Translations under genes and position numbers: made by a program
Notes under the pieces: generated by a model
Databases searched by the model: none
Seen by the model: only the letters and a program-made list of their open reading frames with translations
Told to the model about the DNA's origin: nothing
Source: Ancylostoma caninum
Taxonomy: Eukaryota; Nematoda; Chromadorea; Rhabditida; Ancylostomatidae
Length of the DNA: 64,000 nucleotides
Direction: 5' to 3'
Assembly (NCBI GenBank): GCA_037903475.1
Contig: JBAJFG010000446.1
Span: 124,001-188,000, forward strand
Shown: positions 1-12,144 of the stretch, one piece after another
Position numbering within the stretch: position 1 is the first letter of the stretch
Layout: each line of letters begins with the position of its first letter

Positions 1-255
1 GGTAACTTCAGAAAGATCTGACGTAAAATCAATATTGTGCTACTGGCCAGGAAGTGAAACTATTACCTGCAAAAATTTCGTAGAAGTGCTAGAAATAGTT
101 TCCATGCCGTACTCATACCAAACCCAATAATAAGAACGCCGTGCTCCGATAAATAGAGGTGTTTTCATTCAGTACTTCAGAGATTTCCCAGAAACCTAAG
201 GTCTGGGAGAACAAGTTCATTTTGGAGCTGCTTTCCTACTAACTTCTTATTTAAG

Positions 256-3200
256 ATATTTGGCTCATCGCGAACACGTTGTGATGGCGGCAGAAGAACA
301 AAAGCTGAACACTATCAATGCCGCCAAGGTAGCCATGAAGAAGCAACTCGACGCGCATATGACGAAGTTGAAACTGGTATATTCAGTAGTTATCGATCTT
401 CGTTCGTTCTTTCTACGCAAAGGCTCACCTTCGAAGGAAAGAAAAGACATCGTAAACGATGTGAAAGTGTTTTTTTTTACCACTTGCTTTGATTTTTTCT
501 AGAACGAGCAGTCAGGACAGTTGGGAAAGGAGCGCTGTGAGCGCAGAAAGCAGTTGGCGCTTGCATTTCACGGTGCACTTGTGAAGCTTGGTGCGAAAAA
601 AATAGCATCCATTGTTTCGTTGTTCGACGATACTTCGGGTAATAACAGCAAAAGGTATATTCGCCTTAAATGCTGACTTGTTTAAACGCTATCATTTTTT
701 TTTCAAGGAGAAGTAGTCAAGTAATAGATGCGCCAGTTGTCAGTTTGGGTACACCTACAAAGCCCAAAAAGGAAAGGTCGATCAACGTGTGCAAAGAATG
801 TCGGAAGGTTAGTGCCAGATGCCTGCCCACTTCATCTCATTATTTGCTCCTTTATAATTTTTTGCTTGATCTATTTCAGTTTTTTTCCTATGTATGCGAA
901 TCTATTCAGAGTAACGACCAACATTTAATGATCGGATGTGATTCCTGCCACGAGTTCTATCACATTGGTTGCCTTGACCCTCCTCTCGAGAAGGTGCCCA
1001 AGAAGGTGATTTTTCCATTCTAATCTTATATTTGGTTTGCTTTGTACCTCCCATAGTTCTTTCACGACAATATAAACTTCTTCAAGGTCAACTGTGAGTG
1101 GCACTGTGCAGATTGCTGTGAGAATAGCGAGGAGGAGGTGGAACACGAGGAGAATGGCGTGAGTTCTACTTTTCAAGAACATTGGTTTGTAATTATTGAA
1201 ACCTGTCAACGGTAGACATACAGTGGACGTCAATGGCGCTGGCCCATCTGCGGCCTTGAGAAGGACGTCGCGCAACCGCGCCGCGCGCGCCGTAACCTTG
1301 TATTCTGCTGCTGTTATGCCATTTCTTACAGCGTTTCTAATCGATTCTAAGTATTTTCGAGTAAATCGGAGAGAAAAGGCCCTAGAAATAGCATTCCGCA
1401 GGTGATGGCACCGATCCCGGCGCGCGCGGCGCGGTCGCGTTGCGTCCCTGTCGAGGCCGCAGATGGGCCAGCGCCGTTGCCGTCCACTGTAAGTGCTTTG
1501 AAATGCTTTAGCGAATGATATTGGTTTGGTTGCCTGGGATTATATGAAGCCTAAAACGATGACTCTTTTATTATAATGAGATGCATTGTACATGGTGTTA
1601 TTTCCCATGTTAGTGCTGCAAAAATAGCTTGAATTGGCGCTGCAAATTTTGCAGGAATGCTCAAATGACGGATATTCGACAAGACGGTTACGACAGCGGA
1701 GCGAGATTGCTAAAGCACGACGTCTTGCCGCAGCAGAGGTATTTAAGATGACGCATGCCTTGATTGTTCGGATTTCAGCCAAGAGAATATTACCAGCAAA
1801 AGCGAAAAAAAAAACGATTAACTTCATCAACTGATGTTTGTGGTTTGCTGTAGTCGGAATTAATGCTTCGCATTATCTAAACAGGTAGCATGATGATTAA
1901 ACCTATGGTAACTGTGAAAAAAGTCAAGAAATTTAGCTACTTTAAGCATGAAGACATAAAGAGCATAAAGAATTTTTGTCTCATCTCCAGCTTATGGCGC
2001 TGAATGCCACCAATATTGCAACCATATCATCCTGTGGCCGGCAACCCCCGCCCTAGAGGCACCAAAAACAATGTCTCTGTTGAAAAGATGTACGCAGATT
2101 TCTTTTGAACTGAAACTGCGGAAAGTGAAAAGTTGTTTTCTTAGCTTGTGAAGCATTAACTTAGCCTTTGATCCGGTGGTGCAGCGGTGTGGAGACACCT
2201 GAAACCATTTAAAAGTACGTTTGCGGCACTCCAAGAGGAGGGACTTCACAGCGGGAATCTAGCCCTGCTGAGATGGGAAATGGCTGCACCTTCTGGTGGC
2301 GCCATGTCTTCACTCGTCTCCCTCATGTTCTATATGGTTTAGTTGTAACCCTCCTCAGGTTTCCGTTGCCTCCTGATAAATAAAGTGCCTCTCCTCCTTT
2401 CCTACCTCTCCTTTGCTTCTGCTTATTAGTGCCTCGCATACTATGTTGTATTAAAGGTGTGGTATTAGATCAGTGTTCTGTTTTGAATACGAGCAAAAGG
2501 CTCCGGGTACGAACAACCGCTCACAAAACTACGGTTGGAACCGTTTCCGAGTCATAAAACTAGCATGAAACTTGAGTAACGTCCGACAAAAGAGTAAAAT
2601 ATAGTGACAATCAAGAATTACGGAACCACGGGTATTATAGCGGTTCAAGCGAATTAGCCCCCAATTAAACCACTATAAATAGATAACAGAAAGGCACCAC
2701 CAGACTCGACTCCGTTTCTCGCCCAACATGTGACCAGCGGAGGTCCTACTTCTGTGGATTTCTCGAAATAGTAGTGTTATGATATACTGCTATAAATGTA
2801 GTAGGAGCATAATGATCTGCTTAGCACTTGCAATTTACCCAGCCCCTGCTCAACAAGTACTTGTAGTTAATGTTCTTGATTTCACTTTTCCACACACTTT
2901 TTTCAGGAAGAGAACAGGGCTTACAGAGCAGCGATTCTTGGCAGCACACGTAGTAGCACTCAGAAGAAGACTCCTGATAAAAAGGTGGTGCGTTGGGCTT
3001 TATCGTAGCAGTTCCTCAACATTAATTTCATTTGATTTGCAGCCGACAAAGCGCGCTTCTCTCGACTTACCCAATCGATCATCTCCAAAGCGCCAGCGAC
3101 CTGAGCTTGCCAATGGACAAAAAACCAATGGAATCTCATCGGTATGTCGCTTTTTTTTATTTGTTTTGTGCTGCCTATCATTACTAACCTGCTTTAGTCT

Positions 3201-3284
3201 GCGCATACCTCTTACCTACCTGAAGACGAAGAACTTGGAGAAGATTGTTTTGTTATTTTGGATGACGACGAGGTGGAGCTTTGA
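256..3284 (+). CDS. PHF14: PHF14-like PHD-finger protein, C-terminal part (9 exons, 5' end outside window)
   Basis: Nine exons join in frame: 256-376, 503-654, 708-807, 910-1005, 1087-1158, 1655-1738, 2907-2984, 3043-3141 and 3198-3284 (TGA). All introns are GT-AG and all phases agree. The first two exons encode a charged, probably coiled-coil segment. Exons 3-5 encode one C4HC3 PHD finger: the pairs VCKEC and CDSC, then YHIGC, then WHCADC. The DQHL...C..C and GCLDPPL...P.K spacing resembles the last PHD finger of PHF14. The tail is basic (KRASLD, SPKRQR), suggesting a nuclear signal, and ends in an acidic stretch (DDDEVEL). Known of the family: PHF14 is a nuclear multi-PHD histone reader. 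Inference: this is the carboxyl end of the nematode orthologue. The start and the other PHD fingers lie before the window. The first exon boundary is the least certain. Confidence 0.85.
1219..1491. mobile_element. Palindromic MITE with TA target duplication, in the PHF14-like intron
   Basis: Two arms of about 70 bp (1221-1290 and 1420-1489) are near-perfect inverted copies, starting CAGTGGACG and ending CGTCCACTG. The element is flanked by TA on both sides. The arms are very GC-rich, with a GCGCGCGG core, while the 130-bp spacer is AT-rich. It lies wholly within the intron between exons 5 and 6. Length and TA duplication suggest a non-autonomous Tc1/mariner-type foldback element. No coding capacity is seen. 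Confidence 0.75.
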
Positions 3285-4336
3285 GTGAAGGTTTGAGCCG
3301 TCTGTGTACACGAAGAAAACGAGAGGTTCATTATCATTATACTCTAAGTATCTTCTATTCTTTCCTTTCAAATCTGAAACATGCGAGTGTGTCCTTAGAT
3401 AAGCACCCGTTACAAGGTTCAACTATTGTATCTTTTCCTGTTACTTCTAGAGGTTTGTTAATATAAAAAGGATGTGTTTTACTGTGAAATTCAATGTTTC
3501 TGTTGTTTTATTCACTGTATTGTGACAGTTGCAGCTATGCTGTTCATTGTAGTCACTTCACCTGTGCGATCCACTTTTGAAGCTAATTTACAATTGAGAC
3601 CTGAAAGGATACCCGATTTCTAGGGAATGTTTTCAGTCTATAATGCATTAGTCACTAAATTAAAGCGGTTGTGCGAGTAAGGTAGGCAAATTTGAATTTG
3701 AGACCTTCGCTCGTGCACGACGTCTGTTTTTTCTCTCCCTCAGAGCTTTTTTTTGTGAGAAATGAGACACGAATTCATTGGTTTTAGCACCGAAAGTTTT
3801 ATAGTTCTACCCCTCGAAGTGAATTGGTTTTAGCACCGAAAGTTTTATAGTTCTACCCCTCAAAGTGAATCGCGTTGTTGGCTACTGGCTGATTGTTGTC
3901 CTTTCCTCTTTTTTTTTGTTTGTTGTGAGTTTAAGTTCCCCTGACTGAATTTGTAATTGTATCAAAATACGCCTTCAGAGCGAGATGTTTGGGTCTTTAA
4001 ATGATGTGTCAGGTTGACATTCAAATGCCTCTTTCAATTTTTTATCCCTTCGTTATAGTTTGTTTTCCAACTTGCTCTGTTTCATTAAAATACGTGTAGT
4101 CCCGTGATCTTTATCGTGTCGACCTGTTGTTCATTTTTATTTCATTTTGAGAATAAATCTTATAAAACTGAGTTGCCTCACCTACTTCTTACTTGGTCTT
4201 TTCCTGAAGCATACGTAATCGTTCATTTCATACCACATTATCACATTTTAATGAAAATCGTATAGAAACCGTCATTTGTTGGGAAATTTCAAGAGATTAC
4301 TTTCATAAATTGTTAAATTTATAAATGAGAGCGAAT
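3285..4336. other. 3' UTR and intergenic DNA after the PHF14-like gene
   Basis: No coding exon is seen. Positions 3775-3872 hold a tandem duplication of a roughly 48-bp unit (GGTTTTAGCACCGAAAG occurs twice). An AATAAA at about 4152 could serve the PHF14-like gene, which would give a 3' UTR near 870 nt. That assignment is a guess. Confidence 0.4.
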
Positions 4337-4920
4337 TAAGGCTTTGCTTGGAACTATTCGGCTAGTTCTGCCCCAAAATTCCGAGATATTTTTTTTTTCG
4401 CTTAAACTTCGAACAGGAGGGTCATTTTGAGGTGCTGAACACAGATATCGTATCATTTTTGTGCCGTAACTCCGTCTCTGTAGGGTTGCGGCAGGTATAC
4501 CGTAGATACGGTGTCTCACTGAATCCTCTCTAATTTGGCATAGAGGAGTTGTTTTAGGCGCTGATCACGATCATCGACATTATTTTGCATACCACCTTCC
4601 TTTTTCCTCGGAATCGGCATTTTTTCTAAATATCCCACAGCATACCTACCGTATCCATGCGAAAATGCGGTTACGGTACAAAATGGATATGGTAATCGTG
4701 ATCAGCACCCAAAACAACCCCTTTATGCAAAATTTGAGAGGATTCTGTAGGATTGGTACATACAGTATACCTGCCGTAACCCTGCAAAAATGAAGTTACT
4801 GTACAAAATGGATACGATATTCGTGTTCAGCATCTCAAGTAACCAACCTAGGCGAAGTTTGGGCGGGAATTTTTCCCTTTCGTGACAGAACTAGCCGAAT
4901 CGTGCTCTTTGCTTAGCTTT
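4337..4920. mobile_element. Foldback element with about 230-bp inverted arms
   Basis: The left arm (about 4337-4570) and the right arm (about 4690-4915) are diverged inverted copies of each other. Matching blocks include TTCGGCTAGTTCTG against its complement near 4890, GCTGATCACGAT against ATCGTGATCAGC, and GGTTGCGGCAGGTATAC against its complement near 4770. The spacer is about 120 bp. No ORF or clear target duplication is visible. Confidence 0.65.
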
Positions 4921-5309
4921 TCCTCAATCTCTTACTTCTGCTGCCAATTTTAAAAATTTTCGGTTAGTTTCAGTTGAATTCAAAATTTTGGAGTTCAGAC
5001 TTCTCAGGTCTAGAGACCTCACATTATTTTCATGTGCAGGACAATTTATATACGTAGGTGCGCGCGTGCGTGCGCCAGTTATATGCACTCATTCGCATTT
5101 TTTAAAAGCGTTTGCGTCTTACAAGGCGTCTACATTACGAATAGAACCGTCTACATTATGAATAGTAAATAAAAGTAAGAATAAGAATGCACGTTGGCCA
5201 CATCTAGCCCTGAATTCATGAACGCTCCCGTCTTCTCTGCGTCTAGCTTCCGACTCTAGTGTCTCTCAGCTTATCCTTATTTATGTGAAAGTTCCTTTTT
5301 ATGCACACA

Positions 5310-5575
5310 CATTTCGGACGGGGGGGGGACTTCTCCCGAGAATTCGTCGCCAAATTTTTGAAATTGCACACAATACGAATAAAAATCTTCCATTAGTTTA
5401 TTTTCATATGTTTATTTTTATTTTCTAATAGTTTTTATTATTCATCGTTATAACCATTATTTTTATTATTTTTATTTTCAATTTGAGTCCCTAAAGCGGC
5501 GGAGGCCCTGCTTTTTCTACGCCCCCCAACCCCCCCACCCTCCCCCTTCTCGCCCACTATCTGTTTCCGTCACTG
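5310..5575 (-). mobile_element. Diverged copy of the CAGTGGCGGA hAT-type MITE
   Basis: Read on the minus strand, this matches the element at 46897-47174. It has a CAGTGACGG start, a G-rich block, the GCCTCCGCCGCTTTAGGGAC segment, a long AT-rich centre built of TTATTATTT motifs, an ATTTGGCGAC segment, a G-run and an end in CGTCCGAA. The tip near 5310 is degraded. Confidence 0.6.
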
Positions 5576-5642
5576 GCAGATATGCATTTTAGTGAATGCT
5601 CCTAAATTAGCCAAACATTGTAGGTGCTTCTACTAACAGCTC

Positions 5643-8307
5643 ATGGTATTCCATGTATTCGAGGCCACTGTTCCCCCTCCTCCTCGCCCTAACAACAAAG
5701 CGTAAGTTTCCGTCATGTAACTACTCTTTTTGATGCACGTCCAAATATTTATATTTAAGGATTCGAGGCTACTATACTCGTCGCATACTGTCTGATGCTG
5801 TGAAACAGGTGATATTTGGTGCTATGACTGTTACTGAAGCTGCTCAACATTTCAAAATTCCGCGAACAACAATTCAGAAGCACGTTAGGTTCGTTTTTTT
5901 TTCGTTATTTGAGAAGTCTCATCTGTTATTGCTAATCATGAATGAATTTAGTAAGGCACGGGAACAGCACAACTTAAAGGAGCACTACATTCGTCGAATG
6001 GAGGCAGTACGGCGAGGGCTCGCTGGTCGAATGCCCGAAGACGACGTGCAGCATCGGTTGTCCGAGCAGCGGACTGCATATCTCATGTCCTACGGAGTAT
6101 GGTGTTACCGCTCTCACTCCGATTGAAAGAAAACGTTACAATTCAGTTCAGATTGCAACGTCTTCTTTCAACAGAATATTGAATATTGTCCTTTTTTTAA
6201 ATGATAGTCCCTTCTACCATGATCATGTAGGATGCCTGGCCTACTGAATCTAACGAAGAATGTGCTCCCACTCATTGGAGGCAGCAACCAGTCCGATTAG
6301 ATCCATTTCCACCAAGATTAATCGACAATGCCCATTGTTCGTTAGAAGATGATATGATCGTTGCGGAACAGTGCGAGGTGATTGTTCGTTTTCCTTAGTT
6401 TTTTTTCCAAGCATCTGTGTTTTCCTTAGTTTTTCCAAGCATCTGTCTCCGTTTTTATAAGGGGTACAGTCGTCGGCGCCAATCAGCCTTTCTTTTTGAA
6501 TACCTCGTGCATTCGACTTTGGTTCAAATTAGTAAGATGCACTTGAAAGCTTAGGGGCTCTGTAGGGTAACTAGAGGAGGGAAGAAAGGGGGAGGAAAGT
6601 GGGGGAGGCTGCTTTCTATACTTATCAGCTCCCAGAGCAATGTGGTAACAGTTTATCCGTCTAGCTAGGAAGGGACGTCTCGTTGGCGTGAGTCGAGGAT
6701 CGAGCCATACATGGGACGTGTGTTCTGCTTCTATTGGAATGCATAGCGCTTCTTTTGCTTTAGTATGGTGCTTGAAGCAGTTATTGTGGTATACAATCTA
6801 CGTACGGAAATTTGCTCTGAGTTTCATCGCTACAATCTAGAATTGTAATAGCTGTTTTAGATGTTTGACACTCCACGAGAACATTCAAAGCAGCTAGTAA
6901 ATATGCTGCTCTTTTCAGAAAGGGTCGCTGAATTTTTCAAAAAAAATCCTTGTGAAATAATTAAAATATTGCATTGGCTCATTTCTCATTGTCTATTTTT
7001 ATTATTGTTTTTAACTTGCTTATTTTGATTATTTAATATCAGAAGTTATATTGTTAGTAATTATATTTTTCCATCCGGGTCCCCGAATTGGAGTAGACCT
7101 GATTTCCTCCCCGCTCTTCCCCCTTGTCTCTCTATGGGCATCTCTGTTTCCGGTATTGATGTCCAACAATTTCTATGTATTTTTTCTTTTCTCCTATGTG
7201 ATGCAGCTTTTTTCTTTCGGAGTTCCACTTCATTATTTCCAGGTTATGAGCGAAGAGGTGCACAATGCTAAACCTGTACTTCTCCGCGATAATGAAGGGA
7301 TGACGTTACTCTCGAGTCCAGGTCCTAAAGGTTTGATTCCTTTCCTTTTTAGTGCTGCTTTGGGATGGGTAGCCTTTTCAGGTTCATCAGCGCAACAAAA
7401 TCTCGAGAGACCTGGAATTTCAGTGAAGCCTGTAACTCGGATTGTATTGAGGCATGAAGGAAGCGACAATGTGGTTAAAGAGGTTTGTCTTGCTTAATGA
7501 ATTCACAGACAGTAAACTCCACTGGTCGAGGCCTGCGCGCATTTCTCACCATTTTGAAAATAGATTAGCTAAGCAGGATTCGCAACATATTCACAAACGT
7601 TCAGACGATTTCCTACATTCATTACTTAGTGAGTACACCAGTTATAGAACTCATGAACAATAGGTATCAAATCCTAGAGAGTATTACTTACTAATTGGCT
7701 GCACATGATTTGATTTATTGCGTCTTATTTACAACGCTGTGGATACAGATACAGATAAAATACGATTTCTGGTTGAGCAGTTACCATTACTAAGAAAATG
7801 TATAGTAATTATATTGATTTTCACATATTTTGGGCCTAACAGCTCGTTTGAAAGAAGCGCAGAAACACCTGATGGGGATTCTCCTGCTTATTTTGATGTT
7901 TGCAGTTTCTGCCCTGACAGTAAAACTAGTTGCCCTTATTACACGTTTAGGTTTTACAAACGCAATTTTGAAAGGGCCACCCCCTAGTTATTGTGTTGTG
8001 GTCAGGTTATAACAGGAAGTAGGAGAATCGGACAACGTTGATAAAGGTGACGTCAGTGAAATGTGTGGATGCCTAGACAATCAGAGTGCCACGCTGTACT
8101 TGGTGGTGCATTGTGCAGGCCTAGATCATTGGAATCTCCACTATATGCACTTGTATACAGGTTTTTAGTGTTGCATTTGTATGCATAGATGTGCTTTATA
8201 GTTTCTTAATGGTTATACAGGTGTTAATATCACGACCTTCCCTTGTACCCCGACAGGAAGTTTTTGTGGAGGATGACAACTCACCTCCTCAACTACAACA
8301 TAATTGA
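5643..8307 (+). CDS. Pipsqueak-type helix-turn-helix protein (239 aa, 7 exons)
   Basis: Coding exons are 5643-5701, 5760-5888, 5952-6096, 6231-6377, 7243-7330, 7382-7482 and 8257-8307 (TGA), all in phase across GT-AG introns. Residues of about 20-60 form a psq-type HTH: an ILSDAVKQV helix, then MTVTEAAQHFKIPRTTIQ, the usual layout of a DNA-binding pipsqueak/CENP-B-like fold. A basic region (YIRRMEAVRRGLAGR) follows, and then acidic, proline-containing sequence without a recognised domain. No BTB domain is seen. The chosen ATG lies 3 bases after a TACTAACAG acceptor. This fits a trans-spliced first exon, but the site could also be an ordinary acceptor and the true start could lie upstream. Inference: a small sequence-specific transcription factor. 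I do not recognise the orthologue. Confidence 0.75.
6975..7165 (-). mobile_element. Degenerate hAT-type MITE fragment in the psq-gene intron
   Basis: On the minus strand, a CCGGAAACAGA start, a G-rich block and GGGGACCCGGATGGAAA lead into an AT-rich tail. This resembles one half of the element at 46897-47174. The termini are lost. Confidence 0.4.
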
Positions 8308-8621
8308 ACAGTTGCATGATAGCAGTTATAGTTTGAGTTTAAGTGTGTGATTCGTAATCGGCGAATTACCTACGCATAAATGTGCATTCTTTTCATCTTC
8401 TTTATGAAATCAGATTGTTTTTTTTTTTGGTTGCAATTTGCCCCACGTAATTCCTCAACTATTCTTCCTTTATCTGTTAGGTTGTAAGTAGTTTTGTTAG
8501 GTTGATATATGTTGGTTTCGGAATCTTTTCATATATCATTCGGTTTTTACGTGTTCTAGGCTTTGATGTGTGCTTTATTTGCTCCCTTTTATCCTGCAAT
8601 ATCGTGGATCAACATTGAGTA

Positions 8622-8627
8622 AATAAA
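8622..8627 (+). terminator. Poly(A) signal of the psq-HTH gene
   Basis: An AATAAA lies 315 nt after the TGA at 8307. It is followed by TG-rich sequence suitable for cleavage, and the next gene's acceptor is only about 130 bp downstream. Confidence 0.6.
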
Positions 8628-8750
8628 TATTGTATCACTTGTATTTCATCTGTGCATAGTAAACCCCACATGTCGATATCTTCGAAGTATTTTGAATTTT
8701 AAGAAATATTACATATACGAAATGGTTCCTCAAGTCTACTTCACCAGCTG

Positions 8751-8768
8751 ATTTCTAGAGGAGCAGTG
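8751..8768 (+). promoter_or_regulatory. Putative spliced-leader trans-splice acceptor of the SDHAF3-like gene
   Basis: ATTTCTAG ends at 8758, ten bases before the ATG at 8769, and is preceded by pyrimidine-rich sequence. It lies about 115 bp after the likely poly(A) site of the psq gene. That spacing is typical of the intercistronic region of nematode operons, where the downstream mRNA receives an SL2-type leader. The leader assignment is inference. Confidence 0.6.
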
Positions 8769-11700
8769 ATGTCCGCTCAGAAAGCCGTCAAGGCTCTGGC
8801 GCGTCCCGAACGTTATCCTCTTTACTTGTACAAAAGGATACTGAGGTTTGCTTCTAGTTCAGAAGTTTTTACCTTTCAATTTCTTTCTTGTATGCTTGCA
8901 CGCAAGTTAATAATAATAATAACTTATTGCGCTTCTTAAGGTAGTTCGTAGGTTTTATTTTTTTTTTCGTTGAGTTGTTGTGGTTGTTAAATTGTAAGTT
9001 GAGTGTGTTGAACTTGTTTTACTCACTTATTAAGACTTCACTATGGGCTTCCTCCTCCAGCGCGATTAATGGGTGATACTTATGTTAAAGATGAGTTCCG
9101 ACGTCACAAGGATGCCAGCCCTGAGCACACTGCTGTCTTCATTAATGAATGGACGGTGAGTTATGGATTACTTTATCAGTAGTAACCCCAGGACATTTAT
9201 GGTGGATGTGGTCAGAGCCAGAACTGTAGTGCAAGGAGTTCATGAGTACACTTGGGCGATTAGGTGGCTGTCCTTGCATAAACGGGTACTTCTCACACAT
9301 AGATCGCAAAGGTTCCGCTTCCCAGTTTTATGAATACCGATATTCTATCCACATGACTTATCTAACTGGAGGGAGGGCTGCAAAGTTGCCAGGAATTTTT
9401 ATGGATCTGAGCACATCACTTTGATGCGGTGCATGAAGGTCACGGAGAGTGGCCAAGAGGAAGACGTACAAACTGGGATGGGATTCATGAAACGACAACG
9501 AAGCAAAACAGCGAAAGTTGAACTGATTGGTTATTGTATAGGCTGTGTAATGATAAGAGACGCAAGAGGCGAAATTTGGTTTGTTAGCCTGGTTATGCGT
9601 TCATGAATCGTAGCCCTGATGATGGGTTATCTGTTCTATCTGTATTTACACCTTTCATTGTCTAAAGCCTCACTGTTCATGTAGAATCTGAAAACATTCA
9701 ATTCCAGAACTATTGTGTGACTCTGTCTAAGCAGCTGTCTTCCTCAGGGATTGTCAAGGGTTTCATTGGAAAGGTAAGTTCATTGCGAGTTCTTTGATTA
9801 GTGCAGTACATATTTCTAGGGTAGCGAGAACTCTTTTTCCACCATTTGAGCATATTAAGAAGAACTCATTTTTCACACTCCGGAAATATTCGTTCTGAAG
9901 TTCGTGAATTCAAGCTCTTTCGGTTTTGACCACTATCTCTCGTGTCAATTGAATCTGTACGGGTTTTTTTTTCTTGCTGCCACCGTAGCTATGCTACTTT
10001 CTAGTCCTCATAATTTAATTATTGGAAGAGATATGTTTAATCCATTAAGAGCAAATCTGCAAGATGTTGAAACATGCGGTTTAGTTTCGATAGAGTTAAA
10101 ATTCTGTTGCCTCTTTTACTTTGAACTTAATTCTTGGTAGTTTCAACAAAAACCAATGTCCCACGTTATATTCATCTTGAATACCTTTACATCACATTGT
10201 CCACAGATTCTGATTACAATGGTGTGATTCACGTCAAAAATTCTGAGTAAAGAACCACTTAAATTCCTCTCATCTGAGAATAGCTAAAGTAGGGGTGGCG
10301 GTCAGGAAGAACGATAGCTCGTGACAGATGCCAGCCGCACCGCGTACCCCATGTAAAGGTTGCCACGCCCATCTCGCACGATGTGCATGCTAGCCTACTC
10401 TGTATGAAGTACCGAAGACTTTATTTGGTTCAGGGCTAGATCGAATGTGGATTTTTGGGTTCTACGATAAAAACATAATAACCCGTAACGGTGATATGTC
10501 TTATTTCAATGAAAATTAAGCTTCAACTGCCTTTGCACCACTAAATCTTGTTCAAATTCGTCATAATCTCCTTCATTGATGGAAGATATTTAACAAACAT
10601 GCAGCTGTTGGCCCCTGTGGATCTCTATATGTATCTAGGGGCGGAGCTACAGTTGCATGGGATATTGACACACGGGTCCATAGCAGCCAGGTATTACCAG
10701 CTATCGTTCTTCCTGGCATACACCCCTAAAGTAGGATATCCATGGAGATGCGAGCATTGTTTTTACCTCTATTTCGATAATGCAGCGTTTATGGCTGAGC
10801 AATGTGGATGTAGCAGATGTCTCGTATTCGCATGGATGCCTCGCTATAACTCTCCTTAAAATAATGTTCTCAAATAAGGTTTTTAGAGGTGTTCTCGCAG
10901 GAAATGCACCTGAGTTTTTCAGAGTTTTCTGACGACTCCAAATATTTTTAGAAAATCCCGAAAACAAATCGATGCTGAGATATTGCCCTCAAATTTCTTC
11001 TCGATGAAATTCAGTTTTCCTTGCTAAGGTGAGGATACACATCCAAAGTCCCCCTTGCAAGGCCGTTTCCGCGGGTTGCTGCTATTAGCATGAGAGTGCC
11101 TTCTGGAAAGCCGTCAAGCTCTCAGAAGCATAGTTAAGGTGGGAGTTAACGGAATAGCAAAAAAGTTTTTAGGTGAGTATCTGTAATTGTAAAAAGTGCA
11201 AAAATTTTGCACTTCAACAAGAATGGGTCTATATCGTAAATGCGCAGTGAACGCAAGAGTTTTTGCTACACCACCTACGGTGATCGGCGGTGCTTCTATG
11301 TCGGTTGATTAAGTGCAAAAAAACGGTCACAGCTTTTCTAGCAACATCGCTTAGTAGGTTTTAAAGGTGGTATGCTGTCAGTGTCTATGACTGCGTATCA
11401 CAAAGTTCGTTTTATGGCAATAGGACACTTTGATTTCGACGAAGTATCATTCCGTTTTTACTTGATACAGCACGAACACCAAAAGTGTATTGTGTTGGTC
11501 CACTTCTTCATATTTTTCCCTGAAAAGGTTAAGTTAGCACTTGATATTGCTTATATGTCGATAGACAAAGTTCTGCATACAGTGAAGGTACATATAGGTT
11601 ATAGTTTACATGCGAAATATAGTTTTAAAGATTCGATATTCAATGTGTTAATCCGTAATTGCATTCAGGATTTGGAGCCGGAAAAGCTTGATAGCTTCGC

Positions 11701-11827
11701 CGAAGAACAGCTGCGACAGCTCCTCGATTTGAAAATTGAGTCGGAGCGAATGAAGAAGGGTGAAGTTCCCATGGAATCCGCCGAGTCTACTGACGCTTCG
11801 AATACCAAGGAATGCAGCCCAAATTAG
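8769..11827 (+). CDS. SDHAF3: SDHAF3/ACN9-family succinate dehydrogenase assembly factor (140 aa, 4 exons)
   Basis: The exons are 8769-8845, 9035-9155, 9708-9773 and 11669-11827 (TAG); phases join exactly to 140 residues. The protein carries the LYR-type motif (LYKRILRLH), then LPP, the signature GDTYVKDEFRRHK and an INEW segment, all in the order and spacing of ACN9/SDHAF3. The C-terminal EEQLRQLLDL helix matches the family's QIGQLQEL region and is followed by a nematode-style acidic tail. Known of the family: LYR proteins of the mitochondrial matrix that help mature the iron-sulphur subunit SDHB of complex II. A classical presequence is not obvious. Intron 3 is nearly 1.9 kb and holds a foldback repeat. 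The gene is probably the second cistron of an operon with the psq gene upstream. Confidence 0.92.
10288..10735. mobile_element. Foldback repeat in SDHAF3-like intron 3
   Basis: CAGGAAGAACGATAGCT at about 10312 is matched in inverted orientation at about 10699-10715. Weaker inverted similarity continues about 110 bp inward. The centre is about 200 bp and non-coding. The rest of the intron shows nothing recognisable. Confidence 0.55.
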
Positions 11828-12138
11828 TTGTAGGAGGTGGTACATATTGATTAAGGGTCTTTCAAGCCATAGTGATTATTATTATTCTGATTTAGGTATT
11901 TTCAAAGTTAGGACTGTATGTCAGAGTTTGATATTTGTGTAACAACGTTGTAGACTTAGTTTTATGACATTTTATCTAACCATACTTCGAGTAGTTCTAA
12001 TACATGTGCACGACGTAGAATGACTAGTTCCATATACACCCGGTTCTAAGAAGATCTCTGCCGCTCGAAATAAAAATTTCGATATGTAGGGATGCTAATC
12101 CTCTAGGCCTCTTCATTTCGATGTGATATAACTTCCAA

Positions 12139-12144
12139 AATAAA
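12139..12144 (+). terminator. Poly(A) signal of the SDHAF3-like gene
   Basis: An AATAAA lies 312 nt after the stop. A second candidate is at 12069-12074. Confidence 0.5.
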
